This document shows positions 53,294 to 62,217 of a stretch of DNA of 64,000 nt, piece by piece (within the stretch, counting starts at the first letter, position 1; the number at the start of each line of letters is the position of its first letter). The translations under genes were made by a program, and so were the position numbers. Under the pieces are notes generated by a model. It was not told the origin of the DNA. It ran no database searches and saw nothing but the letters and a program-made list of their open reading frames with translations. Origin of the DNA: Streptomyces hygroscopicus (GTDB taxonomy: Bacteria > Actinomycetota > Actinomycetes > Streptomycetales > Streptomycetaceae); assembly GCA_002021875.1 (NCBI GenBank), contig CP018627.1, forward strand, positions 9,796,001-9,860,000, read 5' to 3'.

Positions 53294-54595
53294 ATGACAG
53301 TGACCGGCACCCAGCCCCAAGCGGCATCCGCAGCCCCCAAGCGGCCTCGTGTGGCGCGGCAGCGACCCCGGTGGACCGAGCTCCGGGAGGTTCTGCGACT
53401 GCGCCGGCCGACCCTCAACCCGGTCGAGCGGCGGCTCGGGGCCGCGCTGACCATCGGCGATCTCCGCGCGGTGGCGGTGCGCACGACTCCGCGTGCGGTG
53501 TTCGACTACGTCGACGGCGCGGCCGACGCGGAGCTGACCGCGCGGCGCAACAGGGCGGCGTTCGCGGCGGTCGAACTCGTGCCGGAGTACCTGTCGCCGG
53601 TCGACCATCCGGACTTGTCCACGCGGCTGTTCGGCCGGGAGATCGCGATGCCGCTGATCTTCGCGCCGACCGGTTACACCCGGATGATGCACCATGAGGG
53701 TGAGGCGGCGGTCGCGCGCGTGGCCGCCCGCCACGGCCTGCCCTACACCCTGTCCACCGTGGGCACCTCGACCGTCGAGGACGTCGCCGCGGCGGCTCCC
53801 GGCGGCGAACACTGGTTCCAGCTCTACCTGACCCGGAACGAGCGCCTCAACGCGGAACTTCTCGACCGCGCGCTCGCGGCCGGGTTCACCACTGTGGTCC
53901 TCACCGTCGACACACCGGTGGCGGGCAGGCACCCGAAGGACATGCGCAACGGCCTCACGATCCCGCCCTCGCTCACCCTGCGGACGCTGTTCGGCATGGC
54001 CCGCTACCCGTCCTGGGCGCTGAACAAGCTGACCACGGCCCCGATCACGTTCGCGTCGCTGACCGGCATGAGCGGCACGAGTGGCGCGAGCGGCATGACC
54101 GGCGACACGATCGACGCCGTGCGGGTGGCCGACGTCGTCTTCGAACCGACGCTGAGCTACGAGCACCTGGCATGGCTGCGCGCCCACTGGCCGCACCGGT
54201 TGCTGGTCAAGGGGATCCTCAGCCCGCGCGACGCCCGCCGCGTCGTCGAGGCGGGCGCGGACGGTGTGATCGTGTCCAACCACGGAGGGCGGCAGCTCGA
54301 CCGCACACCGGCCACCCTCACGGTGCTGCCCGAGATACGCGAGGAGCTGGGCCCTGATGCCACGGTGATCCTCGACAGCGGTGTCACCCACGGTCAGGAC
54401 ATCCTCGCCGCACGGGCGCTCGGGGCGGACGCGGTCATGATCGGCCGGGCCTATCTGTACGGCCTGATGGCCGGTGGCGAGCGGGGCGTGGAGCGTGCTG
54501 TCACGATCCTGCGCGAGGAGTACGCGCGCAGCCTCCAACTGCTCGGCCTGAAGGCGAGCGAAGCCATCGCGCGGCATCATCTGCGCATGCCTTGA
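53294..54595 (+). CDS. FMN-dependent 2-hydroxyacid oxidase/dehydrogenase (L-lactate dehydrogenase family)
   Basis: 433 residues. The alpha/beta barrel has FDYVDGAADAELTARRNRAA, ending in the FMN-binding segment and the active-site motif VSNHGGRQLDRTPATLTVLP with catalytic His-Arg, then ILDSGVTHGQDILAARALGA. It oxidises L-2-hydroxyacids to 2-oxoacids. An insertion with Gly/Ser/Thr (MSGTSGASGMTG) is unusual. It stands divergently opposite the SDR operon and could remake 2-oxoglutarate from 2-hydroxyglutarate formed by the transhydrogenase, although the expected stereochemistry (D) would be wrong for a typical family member. Confidence 0.87.
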   Translation: MTVTGTQPQAASAAPKRPRVARQRPRWTELREVLRLRRPTLNPVERRLGAALTIGDLRAVAVRTTPRAVFDYVDGAADAELTARRNRAAFAAVELVPEYLSPVDHPDLSTRLFGREIAMPLIFAPTGYTRMMHHEGEAAVARVAARHGLPYTLSTVGTSTVEDVAAAAPGGEHWFQLYLTRNERLNAELLDRALAAGFTTVVLTVDTPVAGRHPKDMRNGLTIPPSLTLRTLFGMARYPSWALNKLTTAPITFASLTGMSGTSGASGMTGDTIDAVRVADVVFEPTLSYEHLAWLRAHWPHRLLVKGILSPRDARRVVEAGADGVIVSNHGGRQLDRTPATLTVLPEIREELGPDATVILDSGVTHGQDILAARALGADAVMIGRAYLYGLMAGGERGVERAVTILREEYARSLQLLGLKASEAIARHHLRMP

Positions 54596-54649
54596 GCCGC
54601 CATGCCCGCACGTGCCGTGAGCGGTCGCATCCGTTGAACGGTCCGGGTA

Positions 54650-54681
54650 CGGGAAAGGGCCGGGAAGCGGGCCCTTTCCCG
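54650..54681. terminator. Bidirectional terminator between FMN oxidase and ALDH
   Basis: Perfect 12-bp arms CGGGAAAGGGCC and GGCCCTTTCCCG with an 8-nt loop, in the gap between convergent genes. Confidence 0.75.
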
Positions 54682-54717
54682 CGCGCACAGCCCTGTTCCC
54701 GTGTGCGCCGCGGCGCC

Positions 54718-56154
54718 TCAGAAGGCCCGCTGGGGGATCCCGAGCGGGTTCGCGTCGCGCAGGGCCGGGGGCAGGAGGTGCTGCGGCACGCCCTGATAGG
54801 CGACCGGCCGCAGGAACCGGGAGATGGCTTCGGTCCCCACCGAGGTCGTACCTGGCGCGGTGGTGGCCGGGTAGGGACCGCCGTGCTGTTGGGCGTAGGT
54901 GACCGACACGCCCGTGGGCCACTGGTTCCAGAGCACACGTCCGGCCTTGGCGGCCAGGAGCCTGATCAACTCCGCGGCGATGGCATCGTCGTCCTCGCCC
55001 TGGATGGACGCGGTCAGCTGTCCGTCGATGACCTTCGCCACGTCGAGCAGTTCACTCTCCTCCGTGTACTCGACGACCAGCGCGGCCGGTCCGAACACCT
55101 CCCGGATGAGCGCCTCCGGGTCACCGAGCAGTTCGGCCGAGGTCGTGCACAGCACCGTCGGCGACGGATCGGCGGCGGTGTGGTCGCCACTCACCACGAC
55201 GCGCACCCCGGCCGTGTCGCGCAGCTCGCGTACCGCACTCGCATAGGAGGTCCGGATGCGATCGTTGAGCAACGTCAACGAGCTGCCCGGAACCGCGCCG
55301 GGAAGCCGGTCCACCAGCTTGGCCGAGGCCGGGACCAGCAGGATGCCGGGCTTGGTGCAGAACTGTCCGGCGCCGAGCGTGAACGAGCCGACGAACTCCG
55401 AGACGATCTCGGGCCCGCGCCGCTCGGCGGCGGCCTCCGTCACGAACACCGGGTTGACGCTGCCGAGTTCACCGAAGAACGGTATGGGCTCCGGACGGCC
55501 CGCGGCGAGGTCGAAAAGCGCTCGGCCCGCCTCGATCGATCCGGTGAACGCGCCCGCCTTCACCCGCGGGTCCACGATGGCGGCCCGGCCGGCCTCCGTA
55601 CCGAAGATCACGTCGAAGAGCCCCTCGGGTGCGCCCGCGGACCGCAGCGCGTGGTGCACCACCTCCGCCGTGGCGGCCGAGAGCCTGGGGTGGCCGGAGT
55701 GGGCCTTGACCACGACCGGGCAGCCCGCCGCGAGTGCCGAGGCGGTGTCACCGCCCGCCACGCTGAACGCGAACGGGAAGTTGCTCGCGGCGAAGACGAC
55801 CACGGGGCCGAGCGGTTCGAGCACCCGGCGCAGATCGGGCCGCGGGCCCATCGGCCACGCGGGGTCGGCGCGGTCGATCGTGGCCCCGAGATACTCCCCC
55901 CGCGTCACCACTTCGGTGAAGAGCCGCAGCTGGAACACCGTGCGGACCAGTTCGTTCCGCAGCCGGGTCCGCCCGAGGGACGTCTCCTCGTCCGCGATCG
56001 CCACGAGCTTCGGCGCGGCCTCTTCGAGTGCGGAGGCGATGGCCTTGAGAAACGGGGCACGGTCGGCCGGCTGGAGACGGCTCCACTGCTCGAACGCGCC
56101 TGCGGCGGCGTCGAGTTTATGCACCAGGACCTGCGCATTCGTCGCATCGGTCAT
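54718..56154 (-). CDS. Aldehyde dehydrogenase, 2-ketoglutarate-semialdehyde (2,5-dioxovalerate) type
   Basis: 478 residues of the NADP-type ALDH subfamily: VVVFAASNFPFAFSVAGGDT (the Asn of the oxyanion hole), VVKAHSGHP, FFGELGSVNPVF with the general-base Glu, and C266 in GQFCTKPG. The FAFSVAGGDTASALAAGCP pattern is that of KGSADH and relatives (AraE/XylA-type, DhaS-like), which make 2-oxoglutarate from its semialdehyde. Some also accept succinate semialdehyde. It is divergent from the Zn-ADH, with operators C and D between. Confidence 0.88.
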   Translation of the reverse strand: MTDATNAQVLVHKLDAAAGAFEQWSRLQPADRAPFLKAIASALEEAAPKLVAIADEETSLGRTRLRNELVRTVFQLRLFTEVVTRGEYLGATIDRADPAWPMGPRPDLRRVLEPLGPVVVFAASNFPFAFSVAGGDTASALAAGCPVVVKAHSGHPRLSAATAEVVHHALRSAGAPEGLFDVIFGTEAGRAAIVDPRVKAGAFTGSIEAGRALFDLAAGRPEPIPFFGELGSVNPVFVTEAAAERRGPEIVSEFVGSFTLGAGQFCTKPGILLVPASAKLVDRLPGAVPGSSLTLLNDRIRTSYASAVRELRDTAGVRVVVSGDHTAADPSPTVLCTTSAELLGDPEALIREVFGPAALVVEYTEESELLDVAKVIDGQLTASIQGEDDDAIAAELIRLLAAKAGRVLWNQWPTGVSVTYAQQHGGPYPATTAPGTTSVGTEAISRFLRPVAYQGVPQHLLPPALRDANPLGIPQRAF

Positions 56155-56174
56155 CAGGCACGCTCCCTCAATTC

Positions 56175-56209
56175 GTCTTAAATATGAGACATGGTCTCAA
56201 TCTCAAGAC
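56175..56209. promoter_or_regulatory. IclR-type operator D (most complete)
   Basis: GTCT (56175-56178)-N8-AGAC (56187-56190)-N3-GTCT (56194-56197)-N8-AGAC (56206-56209): a fully symmetric four-box array immediately upstream of the ALDH start (56154). Confidence 0.75.
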
Positions 56210-56294
56210 ACGGTCGCATGCGTCGGCGTACTCGTCAACGCGCTTGACGGCGGCTGAGACCGGCTCACATACTCAACCCGCAAGACAACCAGTA

Positions 56295-56305
56295 AGACGA
56301 CGTCT
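56295..56305. promoter_or_regulatory. IclR-type operator C (upstream of Zn-ADH)
   Basis: AGAC (56295-56298)-N3-GTCT (56302-56305), followed by GAAGT, 45 bp before the ADH ATG. An extra AGAC lies at 56283. Confidence 0.55.
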
Positions 56306-56349
56306 GAAGTTTCGTACATGGTGATCCGTACACAGTGAGGCGTGGCTCA

Positions 56350-57459
56350 ATGAAGGCAGCAGTACTGCACCGGCCCGGTGCGCCGTTGACCGTCGAGGAC
56401 GTCGATCTCGACGACCCCGGACCGGGCGAGGTCAGCCTCCGCGTGCTCGCCGCCGGCGTGTGCCACAGCGATCTGCACTACATGAACGGCGACCTCAACG
56501 TCCGCCTGCCCGCGGTGCTCGGGCACGAGGGGACCGGCATCGTCGAGCGGGTGGGGGAGGGGGTGACCCGGGTCCGCCCCGGCGACACCGTCATCACCCT
56601 GTGGCGTCCGCGGTGTGGCGACTGCGAGTTCTGCACGACCGGCCGTCCCGCCCTGTGCCCGCTCGGCCGGGTGCAGGCGGCCTCCAACGGCCTGCTCGAC
56701 GGGACGCAGCGGCTGAACCTGAACGGCGAGAAGGTCCACCACCTCATGGGGGTCTCCTGCTTCGCCGAGCAGTGCGTCGTCTCGGAACGGTCGGTCCTCA
56801 CGATCGACCCGGACATCCCGCCGGAGATCGCGGCGATCGCCGGATGCGCCGTGGTGACCGGGGCCGGCGCGGCGCTGAACGTCATGAAGGATGCCACCGG
56901 AGAGGGCGTCGTGGTCATCGGCGCCGGTGGCGTCGGGCTCAGCGCGGTCATGGGGCTGCGCCTCGTCGGTGCCGATCCGATCGTCGCGGTCGACACGGTG
57001 GACGCCAAGCTGGAGAAGGCACTCGAGCTGGGCGCCACCCATGCGGTCAACGCCCGTACGCACCGCCTCACCGAGGAACTCACCAGGATCTCGCCGAAAC
57101 CGATGGCCTGGTCGCTGGACGCGGTCGGCACGCCCCAGACACTCGCCCAGGCGGTCGAGGTCGTGGGCACGGGTGGCACCGCCGTCGCCCTCGGCCTCGG
57201 CAAGGTGGGCGCCACCGCGGCTGTGCCCATCAACCCCTTGGTGCAGCAGGAGAAGCGGCTGATCGGCAGTCTCTACGGCTCGGCCAACACACCGGTCGAC
57301 ATCCCCAAGCTCGTCGAACTGTTCAAGGCCGGTCGCCTGCCCCTCGACAAGCTGCTCGGGGAACAATACGAACTGTCTGCGATCAACGAGGCTTACGCCG
57401 CGCTGTCGCGGGGCGCCACCGGCCGTGCTGTGATCATCCCTGGTCACCAGCGCTCGTAG
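56350..57459 (+). CDS. Zinc-dependent alcohol dehydrogenase (MDR superfamily)
   Basis: 369 residues from ATG 56350 (5 codons of the longer frame were dropped; GAGG lies in front). Catalytic zinc Cys and His in AGVCHSDLHYM and LGHEGTGIVE, the structural-zinc four-Cys loop CGDCEFCTTGRPALC, and NAD motif VVIGAGGVGLSAV. It oxidises an alcohol, or reduces an aldehyde, of the pathway. The following hydratase gene begins 37 bp after its stop; four 9-bp repeats lie across that boundary. Confidence 0.9.
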   Translation: MKAAVLHRPGAPLTVEDVDLDDPGPGEVSLRVLAAGVCHSDLHYMNGDLNVRLPAVLGHEGTGIVERVGEGVTRVRPGDTVITLWRPRCGDCEFCTTGRPALCPLGRVQAASNGLLDGTQRLNLNGEKVHHLMGVSCFAEQCVVSERSVLTIDPDIPPEIAAIAGCAVVTGAGAALNVMKDATGEGVVVIGAGGVGLSAVMGLRLVGADPIVAVDTVDAKLEKALELGATHAVNARTHRLTEELTRISPKPMAWSLDAVGTPQTLAQAVEVVGTGGTAVALGLGKVGATAAVPINPLVQQEKRLIGSLYGSANTPVDIPKLVELFKAGRLPLDKLLGEQYELSAINEAYAALSRGATGRAVIIPGHQRS

Positions 57460-57487
57460 GGCTCGAAGGGCTCGTAGAGCTCGTAGG
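57452..57487 (+). repeat. Four tandem 9-bp repeats spanning the ADH stop
   Basis: GCTCGTAGG, GCTCGAAGG, GCTCGTAGA and GCTCGTAGG at 57452, 57461, 57470 and 57479. The ADH stop TAG lies within the first copy; the last ends close to the hydratase ribosome site. Because TCGTAG recurs in frame, slippage would leave the stop in place. Confidence 0.8.
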
Positions 57488-57496
57488 GAGAGATCG

Positions 57497-58288
57497 ATGA
57501 AGAAGGACCTGATCGCGGACCTGGGCCGACGGCTGTGGCAAGCCGGTAACGAGGCCACCGCGGACGACTCCACCGCGGTCGACGCCGCCGCGGCCGATCA
57601 GCTCGATGACCTCGAAATGGCCTACGCCGTCGAGAGCGCGACCCGCGATCTGGCGGTGGCGGCCGGTGGTCGGGTGATCGGCTACAAGGTCGGCCTCACG
57701 GCACAGCCCGTGCGGGACACTTTCGGCGCCGACGAGCCCGCCGCGGGCCACCTGCTCGCCGACCGGCTGCTGGCGGACGGCGAACCCCTCGCCACGGCCG
57801 GGCTGTTCGCCCCCATGGCAGAGGTGGAGATCGCCTTCACCCTGGGCGAGGCGCTGCCCGGCCCGCAGGTGACCGCGCAGGACGTCCGCAACGCCACCGC
57901 CGCGGTCGCGCCGGCCTTCGAGATCGTCGACAGCAGGTGGCGCGGCGGCGCGCGGACGCTCCCCATGCTCGTCGCCGACAACACCAACGCCGCTCGCGCG
58001 CTGCTGGGGTCCCCGGTTCCCCCACCGGCGTCAGCGGACCTGGCGAAGATCACCGCCACGCTGTCGATCGGCTCCCGGATGGTGCCGGGGAGCGCGGCCG
58101 CCGTCATGGGCGACCCCGCCGAGGCGGTCGCGTGGCTGGCCCGCCACCTGCTGCGCGGCGGACGGCGGCTGGAAGCCGGGGACATCGTCCTGAGCGGCAC
58201 CCTGTGCGCCCCGACGGCGATCAGCGCCGGTGACCGCCTGGTCGCCGACCTCGGCGAGCTGGGCCGAATCGCCCTCGACGTCAACTGA
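57497..58288 (+). CDS. 2-keto-4-pentenoate hydratase-like (MhpD/fumarylacetoacetase-fold) enzyme
   Basis: 263 residues. It starts MKKDLIADLGRRLWQ behind GGGAGAG. Signature of the hydratase family: VIGYKVGLTAQPVRDTFGAD, LFAPMAEVEIAFTLGEAL (metal-binding Glu pair), FEIVDSRW, and VLSGTLCAPTAISAGDRLVAD. Members add water to 2-hydroxypenta-2,4-dienoate-type acids, or decarboxylate 4-oxalocrotonate. It is co-transcribed with the ADH and under the same operator. Its position in a lactone path is not obvious; keto-acid hydration or decarboxylation is a guess. Confidence 0.85.
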   Translation: MKKDLIADLGRRLWQAGNEATADDSTAVDAAAADQLDDLEMAYAVESATRDLAVAAGGRVIGYKVGLTAQPVRDTFGADEPAAGHLLADRLLADGEPLATAGLFAPMAEVEIAFTLGEALPGPQVTAQDVRNATAAVAPAFEIVDSRWRGGARTLPMLVADNTNAARALLGSPVPPPASADLAKITATLSIGSRMVPGSAAAVMGDPAEAVAWLARHLLRGGRRLEAGDIVLSGTLCAPTAISAGDRLVADLGELGRIALDVN

Positions 58289-58429
58289 CGGAGGCCGTCT
58301 GGGCGGATGGCCGGTGCGTCCGGCCCGTCATCCGGTCGTCTCCAGGAGGTGTCCGGCGCACCCTGACGCCTGCGGCGGGCCGCTCCCCTCCCCGCGCCTT
58401 CTCGCAGCATCGATATGCGGCTCCGCCGC

Positions 58430-58523
58430 GTGGCGGGGTTCTGTCCTGGGCCCCCGGGTCCAGGGGTGGAGCCCCTGGTATCGGGAAGGGGCGGGGTGGG
58501 GAAAGATCCGCCGGACACCCCAT
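58430..58523. repeat. GC-rich dispersed intergenic element with hairpin
   Basis: This 282-bp gap (58289-58570) holds CCAGGGG-TGGAG-CCCCTGG (58460-58478) followed by GGGAAGGGGCGGGGTGGGG and GATCCGCCGGACACC. I recognise this as an element found at many places in Streptomyces genomes. It may work as a terminator between convergent genes. No gene is in the gap. Confidence 0.5.
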
Positions 58524-58570
58524 AGCACCTTGGAGCCGACCGGTCTGTGGGCCGTCAGCGGGGGCCGGGG

Positions 58571-59341
58571 TCAGCGCAGCACGCGGTCGGTGGGGAGGAC
58601 GCGGGGCGTCTCGGCCAGCAGGGTGCGCAGCCGGTGTGCGGGCAGTGGGGTGCCCGGGTCCTTGGGGGGCCGGGTCTGAGCCGGGCCGCCGGACCTGACC
58701 TCCTCGCCCAACTTGGCCATGGCAACCCTCCAAGTTTCAGTGTCGGCGCAGTAGGGCACCACGTAGGCGGCGGTCTCCGGCTCGAAGCGCCAGCTCTCGG
58801 CCAGGGGGCCCGCGTCGACGGTGTCGAAGCCCAGCCGGTCGATGAGGGCGGAGGCGCTCGCCTTCGCCTCCGGGTCGTCGCCGGCGATCGGCAGGGCGGA
58901 GCGGTCGGCGGCTCCGGCGGGACGGGCGAGCGCCGGGATGTGCTGGTCGTTGATGTTGTTGAACGCCTTGACGAGCTTCGCGCCGGCCAGGTGCTCCTGG
59001 ACGAGTTCGCTCGTGGTGGTCCCGCCCGAGTTCAGCACCTCGAACTCCCCGTCGCGGAACGGGTAGTAGTTGATCGTGTCGAGCACGACCTTGCCCGCCA
59101 GCGCGGCGGCCGGAAGCTGCCGGTAGGCGGCCAGCGGGATGCTCACCACCACCCAGTCGCCCGCTCGGGCCGCCTCCTCGGGCGTCGCGGCCCGGGCACG
59201 CTCCCCGAGCTCCGCGATCGTCTCGGTCAGGCTCTGGGGCCCGCGGGAATTGGACAGGACGACGTCGATACCCGCCGCGATCGCGAGCCGGGCGATTTTC
59301 GTGCCGATGTTGCCGCTGCCGATGAAGCCGAGTGTTGCCAT
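58571..59341 (-). CDS. NADPH-dependent F420 reductase-like (NADP-oxidoreductase, coenzyme F420-dependent family) protein
   Basis: 256 residues from ATG 59341. A Rossmann start MATLGFIGSGNIGTKIARLA, then VVLSNSRGPQSL and TINYYPFRDGEF, and KAFNNIN. This set matches NPD/Fno-type F420H2:NADP reductase-like proteins, often annotated NAD(P)-binding. The C-terminal 60 residues (RPPKDPGTPL...) extend past the usual length. It is divergent from a TetR gene with two operators between, so it is induced separately from the IclR set. Direct F420 binding cannot be read from the sequence. Confidence 0.82.
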   Translation of the reverse strand: MATLGFIGSGNIGTKIARLAIAAGIDVVLSNSRGPQSLTETIAELGERARAATPEEAARAGDWVVVSIPLAAYRQLPAAALAGKVVLDTINYYPFRDGEFEVLNSGGTTTSELVQEHLAGAKLVKAFNNINDQHIPALARPAGAADRSALPIAGDDPEAKASASALIDRLGFDTVDAGPLAESWRFEPETAAYVVPYCADTETWRVAMAKLGEEVRSGGPAQTRPPKDPGTPLPAHRLRTLLAETPRVLPTDRVLR

Positions 59342-59455
59342 GGAAGGAGGTCTCCTCATCTGGCGGACCTCTGGTCCGCCGGCGGGTTCTGTCCAGGAGC
59401 CGGGCTCGGGCGGGGACGGTCATGCGGAAGCCAGGGCCGCTCACGCCACTCAACC

Positions 59456-59502
59456 GGAGCGGGTGCTCCTCTTGAAGGTAACACAACCGGAGCGAGCGCT
59501 CC
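59456..59502. promoter_or_regulatory. Two operators between reductase and TetR
   Basis: GGAGCGGGTGCTCC (59456-59469) and GGAGCGAGCGCTCC (59489-59502), each with perfect arms (5 and 6 bp) and each preceded by CAACC, lie 33 bp apart. Confidence 0.65.
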
Positions 59503-59529
59503 GTAAAGGCCGCTTGTACTCTGAATGCC

Positions 59530-60195
59530 GTGACCAGCGCCGACCTGCCCGCACCCACGCGGCCCCCCGTCAAGCGCGCCCGCCGCGCGGACGCCGAGCG
59601 CAACCGCGCCGCGATCATCGAGGCGGCCGGTACGGTCTTCGCCGAGCAGGGCGGCACGGTCGACGTCCGCGAGATCGCCCGGCGCAGCGGTGTCGGCATG
59701 GGCACGCTCTACCGCCACTTCCCGACCAAGGACGATCTGCTCGCCACCGTCCTGGAGCGGGAGTTCGCCTCCTGGCTCACCGCCGCCCACCAGGCGGCGG
59801 AGGCGACCGAGGACCCCTGGGAGGCACTGACCGGCTTCTTCGAACAGACCCTCGCCCACCAGGCAGGCAACCGCGCCCTTGTCGAGAGTTACACCGCCAC
59901 CGGTGGTCCACCGCGTGTATGCGCCGAGTACCGCGACGCCTTCATCGACGAACTGCGCACCCGCTGCCTGAACGCCGGTCTCCTGCGCGCCGGTGTCACC
60001 ACCGCCGACCTGGTCCTGCTCAGCGCATCCCTGAGTCAGGTCGTCCAGGCGACCGGCGACAGCCACCCCGGCCAGTGGCGCCGCCTGCTCCGTATCTCCC
60101 TCGACGGCCTCCGCGCCCGCAACACCGAGCCACTGCCCGAGCCTGAGCCGACACTCCACGGGGACGGGGGCGGGGACGCACCCGCGGGCGACTGA
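59530..60195 (+). CDS. TetR-family regulator
   Basis: 221 residues from GTG 59530. Helix-turn-helix VDVREIARRSGVGMGTLYRH followed by FPTKDDLLATV. The C-terminal part is typical (TetR_C, with TADLVLLSASLSQVVQATGD). A Gly/Asp/Pro tail ends the protein. It probably represses itself and the NADP reductase through the operators at 59456-59502. Confidence 0.88.
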   Translation: MTSADLPAPTRPPVKRARRADAERNRAAIIEAAGTVFAEQGGTVDVREIARRSGVGMGTLYRHFPTKDDLLATVLEREFASWLTAAHQAAEATEDPWEALTGFFEQTLAHQAGNRALVESYTATGGPPRVCAEYRDAFIDELRTRCLNAGLLRAGVTTADLVLLSASLSQVVQATGDSHPGQWRRLLRISLDGLRARNTEPLPEPEPTLHGDGGGDAPAGD

Positions 60196-60219
60196 CCGGC
60201 CGCCTTGTCCCGCAGACCT

Positions 60220-60246
60220 CGACGTCTGATATTTTGGACGTCGTCT
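60220..60246. promoter_or_regulatory. IclR-type operator E (upstream of iclR)
   Basis: GTCT (60224-60227)-N8-GGAC (60236-60239)-N3-GTCT (60243-60246): the same spacing as A and D with one mismatch. It overlaps the inverted repeat CGACGTC-N10-GACGTCG (60220-60243), 26 bp before the IclR GTG. Confidence 0.6.
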
Positions 60247-60272
60247 GTTGATAGGTGTGCTGGGAGGACATC

Positions 60273-61046
60273 GTGGCGCGACTCACCGCTCCGGCCCTGC
60301 GCCGGGGCCTGGACATCCTGGAGCTGCTCGTCGACCAGGACGAGGGGCTGCGGGTTCCGGAGATCACCCAGCACCTCGGGCTGCCCCGTGCCACCACGCA
60401 CGAGCTCGTCAACACACTGGCCGACCGGGGCTATGTGACCGTTTCCAAGGAGACCGGACGCGTCGCGATAGGGCTCAACGCACTGCGACTCGGCGCCGGT
60501 TACGAGCGCGGGCTCGACCTCGCGACCGTGGGCCGGGAGTGTGCCGGCGAGGTGGCGCGGGCATGCGGCGAAACGGTCCAGGTGGTCGTACGGGACGGCA
60601 GATTCGCGGTGTTCATCGTGCGCATCGACAGCAAGTACTCGGTCCGGTTGGTGTCGCAGGTGGGCAGCCGGCTGCTCGCGTCCTGCACCGCGGGCGGAAA
60701 AGCGCTGCTGAGCGCCCTGCCGGCCCGGGAACTCGATGAGCTGTTCCCGAACGACAAGGCGCTGCAGCAGATGACGTCGAACAGCATCTCCACGCGGAAG
60801 CGGCTGCTGGCCGAGGTCGAAGAGGCCCGCGAGCGCGGCTGGACCGAGGAGTACTGCGAGTCCAATGACCACGCGGCCTGTGTCGCCGCGCCGGTGTACG
60901 ACCGGCTCGGCAACTGCGTGGCGGCCATGAGCATCTCGGTGCCGACCCCGCGGTGGGGCGACGCGGAGAAGGAGCACTACGTCGAGTTGGTCCTCGATGG
61001 GGCACGGGCGATGGCCCAGCGCCTCGGAGCGAGCGTGTCGTCGTAA
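60273..61046 (+). CDS. IclR-family transcriptional regulator
   Basis: 257 residues from GTG 60273, with GGGAGG upstream (a 6-codon longer start was rejected). Winged helix LRRGLDILELLVDQDEGLRV, EITQHLGLPRATTHELVNTL; the effector domain has RLVSQVGSRLLASCTAGGKA, then YCESNDHAACVAAPVYDRLG and CVAAMSISVPTPRWG. Effector Cys/Asp/Asn positions suit an aromatic acid or a small organic acid. It is the only IclR gene here and carries operator E at its own promoter, so it is the likely regulator of the 48-58 kb genes. Confidence 0.9.
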   Translation: MARLTAPALRRGLDILELLVDQDEGLRVPEITQHLGLPRATTHELVNTLADRGYVTVSKETGRVAIGLNALRLGAGYERGLDLATVGRECAGEVARACGETVQVVVRDGRFAVFIVRIDSKYSVRLVSQVGSRLLASCTAGGKALLSALPARELDELFPNDKALQQMTSNSISTRKRLLAEVEEARERGWTEEYCESNDHAACVAAPVYDRLGNCVAAMSISVPTPRWGDAEKEHYVELVLDGARAMAQRLGASVSS

Positions 61047-61073
61047 ATCCCCCCCGAGGTGGCGCTGTACTGA

Positions 61074-62101
<1,028 letters not shown>

Positions 62102-62217
62102 TCACTTCTCCTGATAGGTGTGGTCGGATCGGCCGGTCACCGCGGCCGAGTGCGGTGACCCGCCGGGTGCGGCTGTCGCCCTCGGGTGGCGGGTGTCCGC
62201 GAGGAGCGCCGGGAGGG

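Noticed and set aside
48175..58288. Complete Weimberg-type pentose pathway
   Set aside because: Only the semialdehyde dehydrogenase fits; the pentonate dehydratases of that route are not in this cluster.
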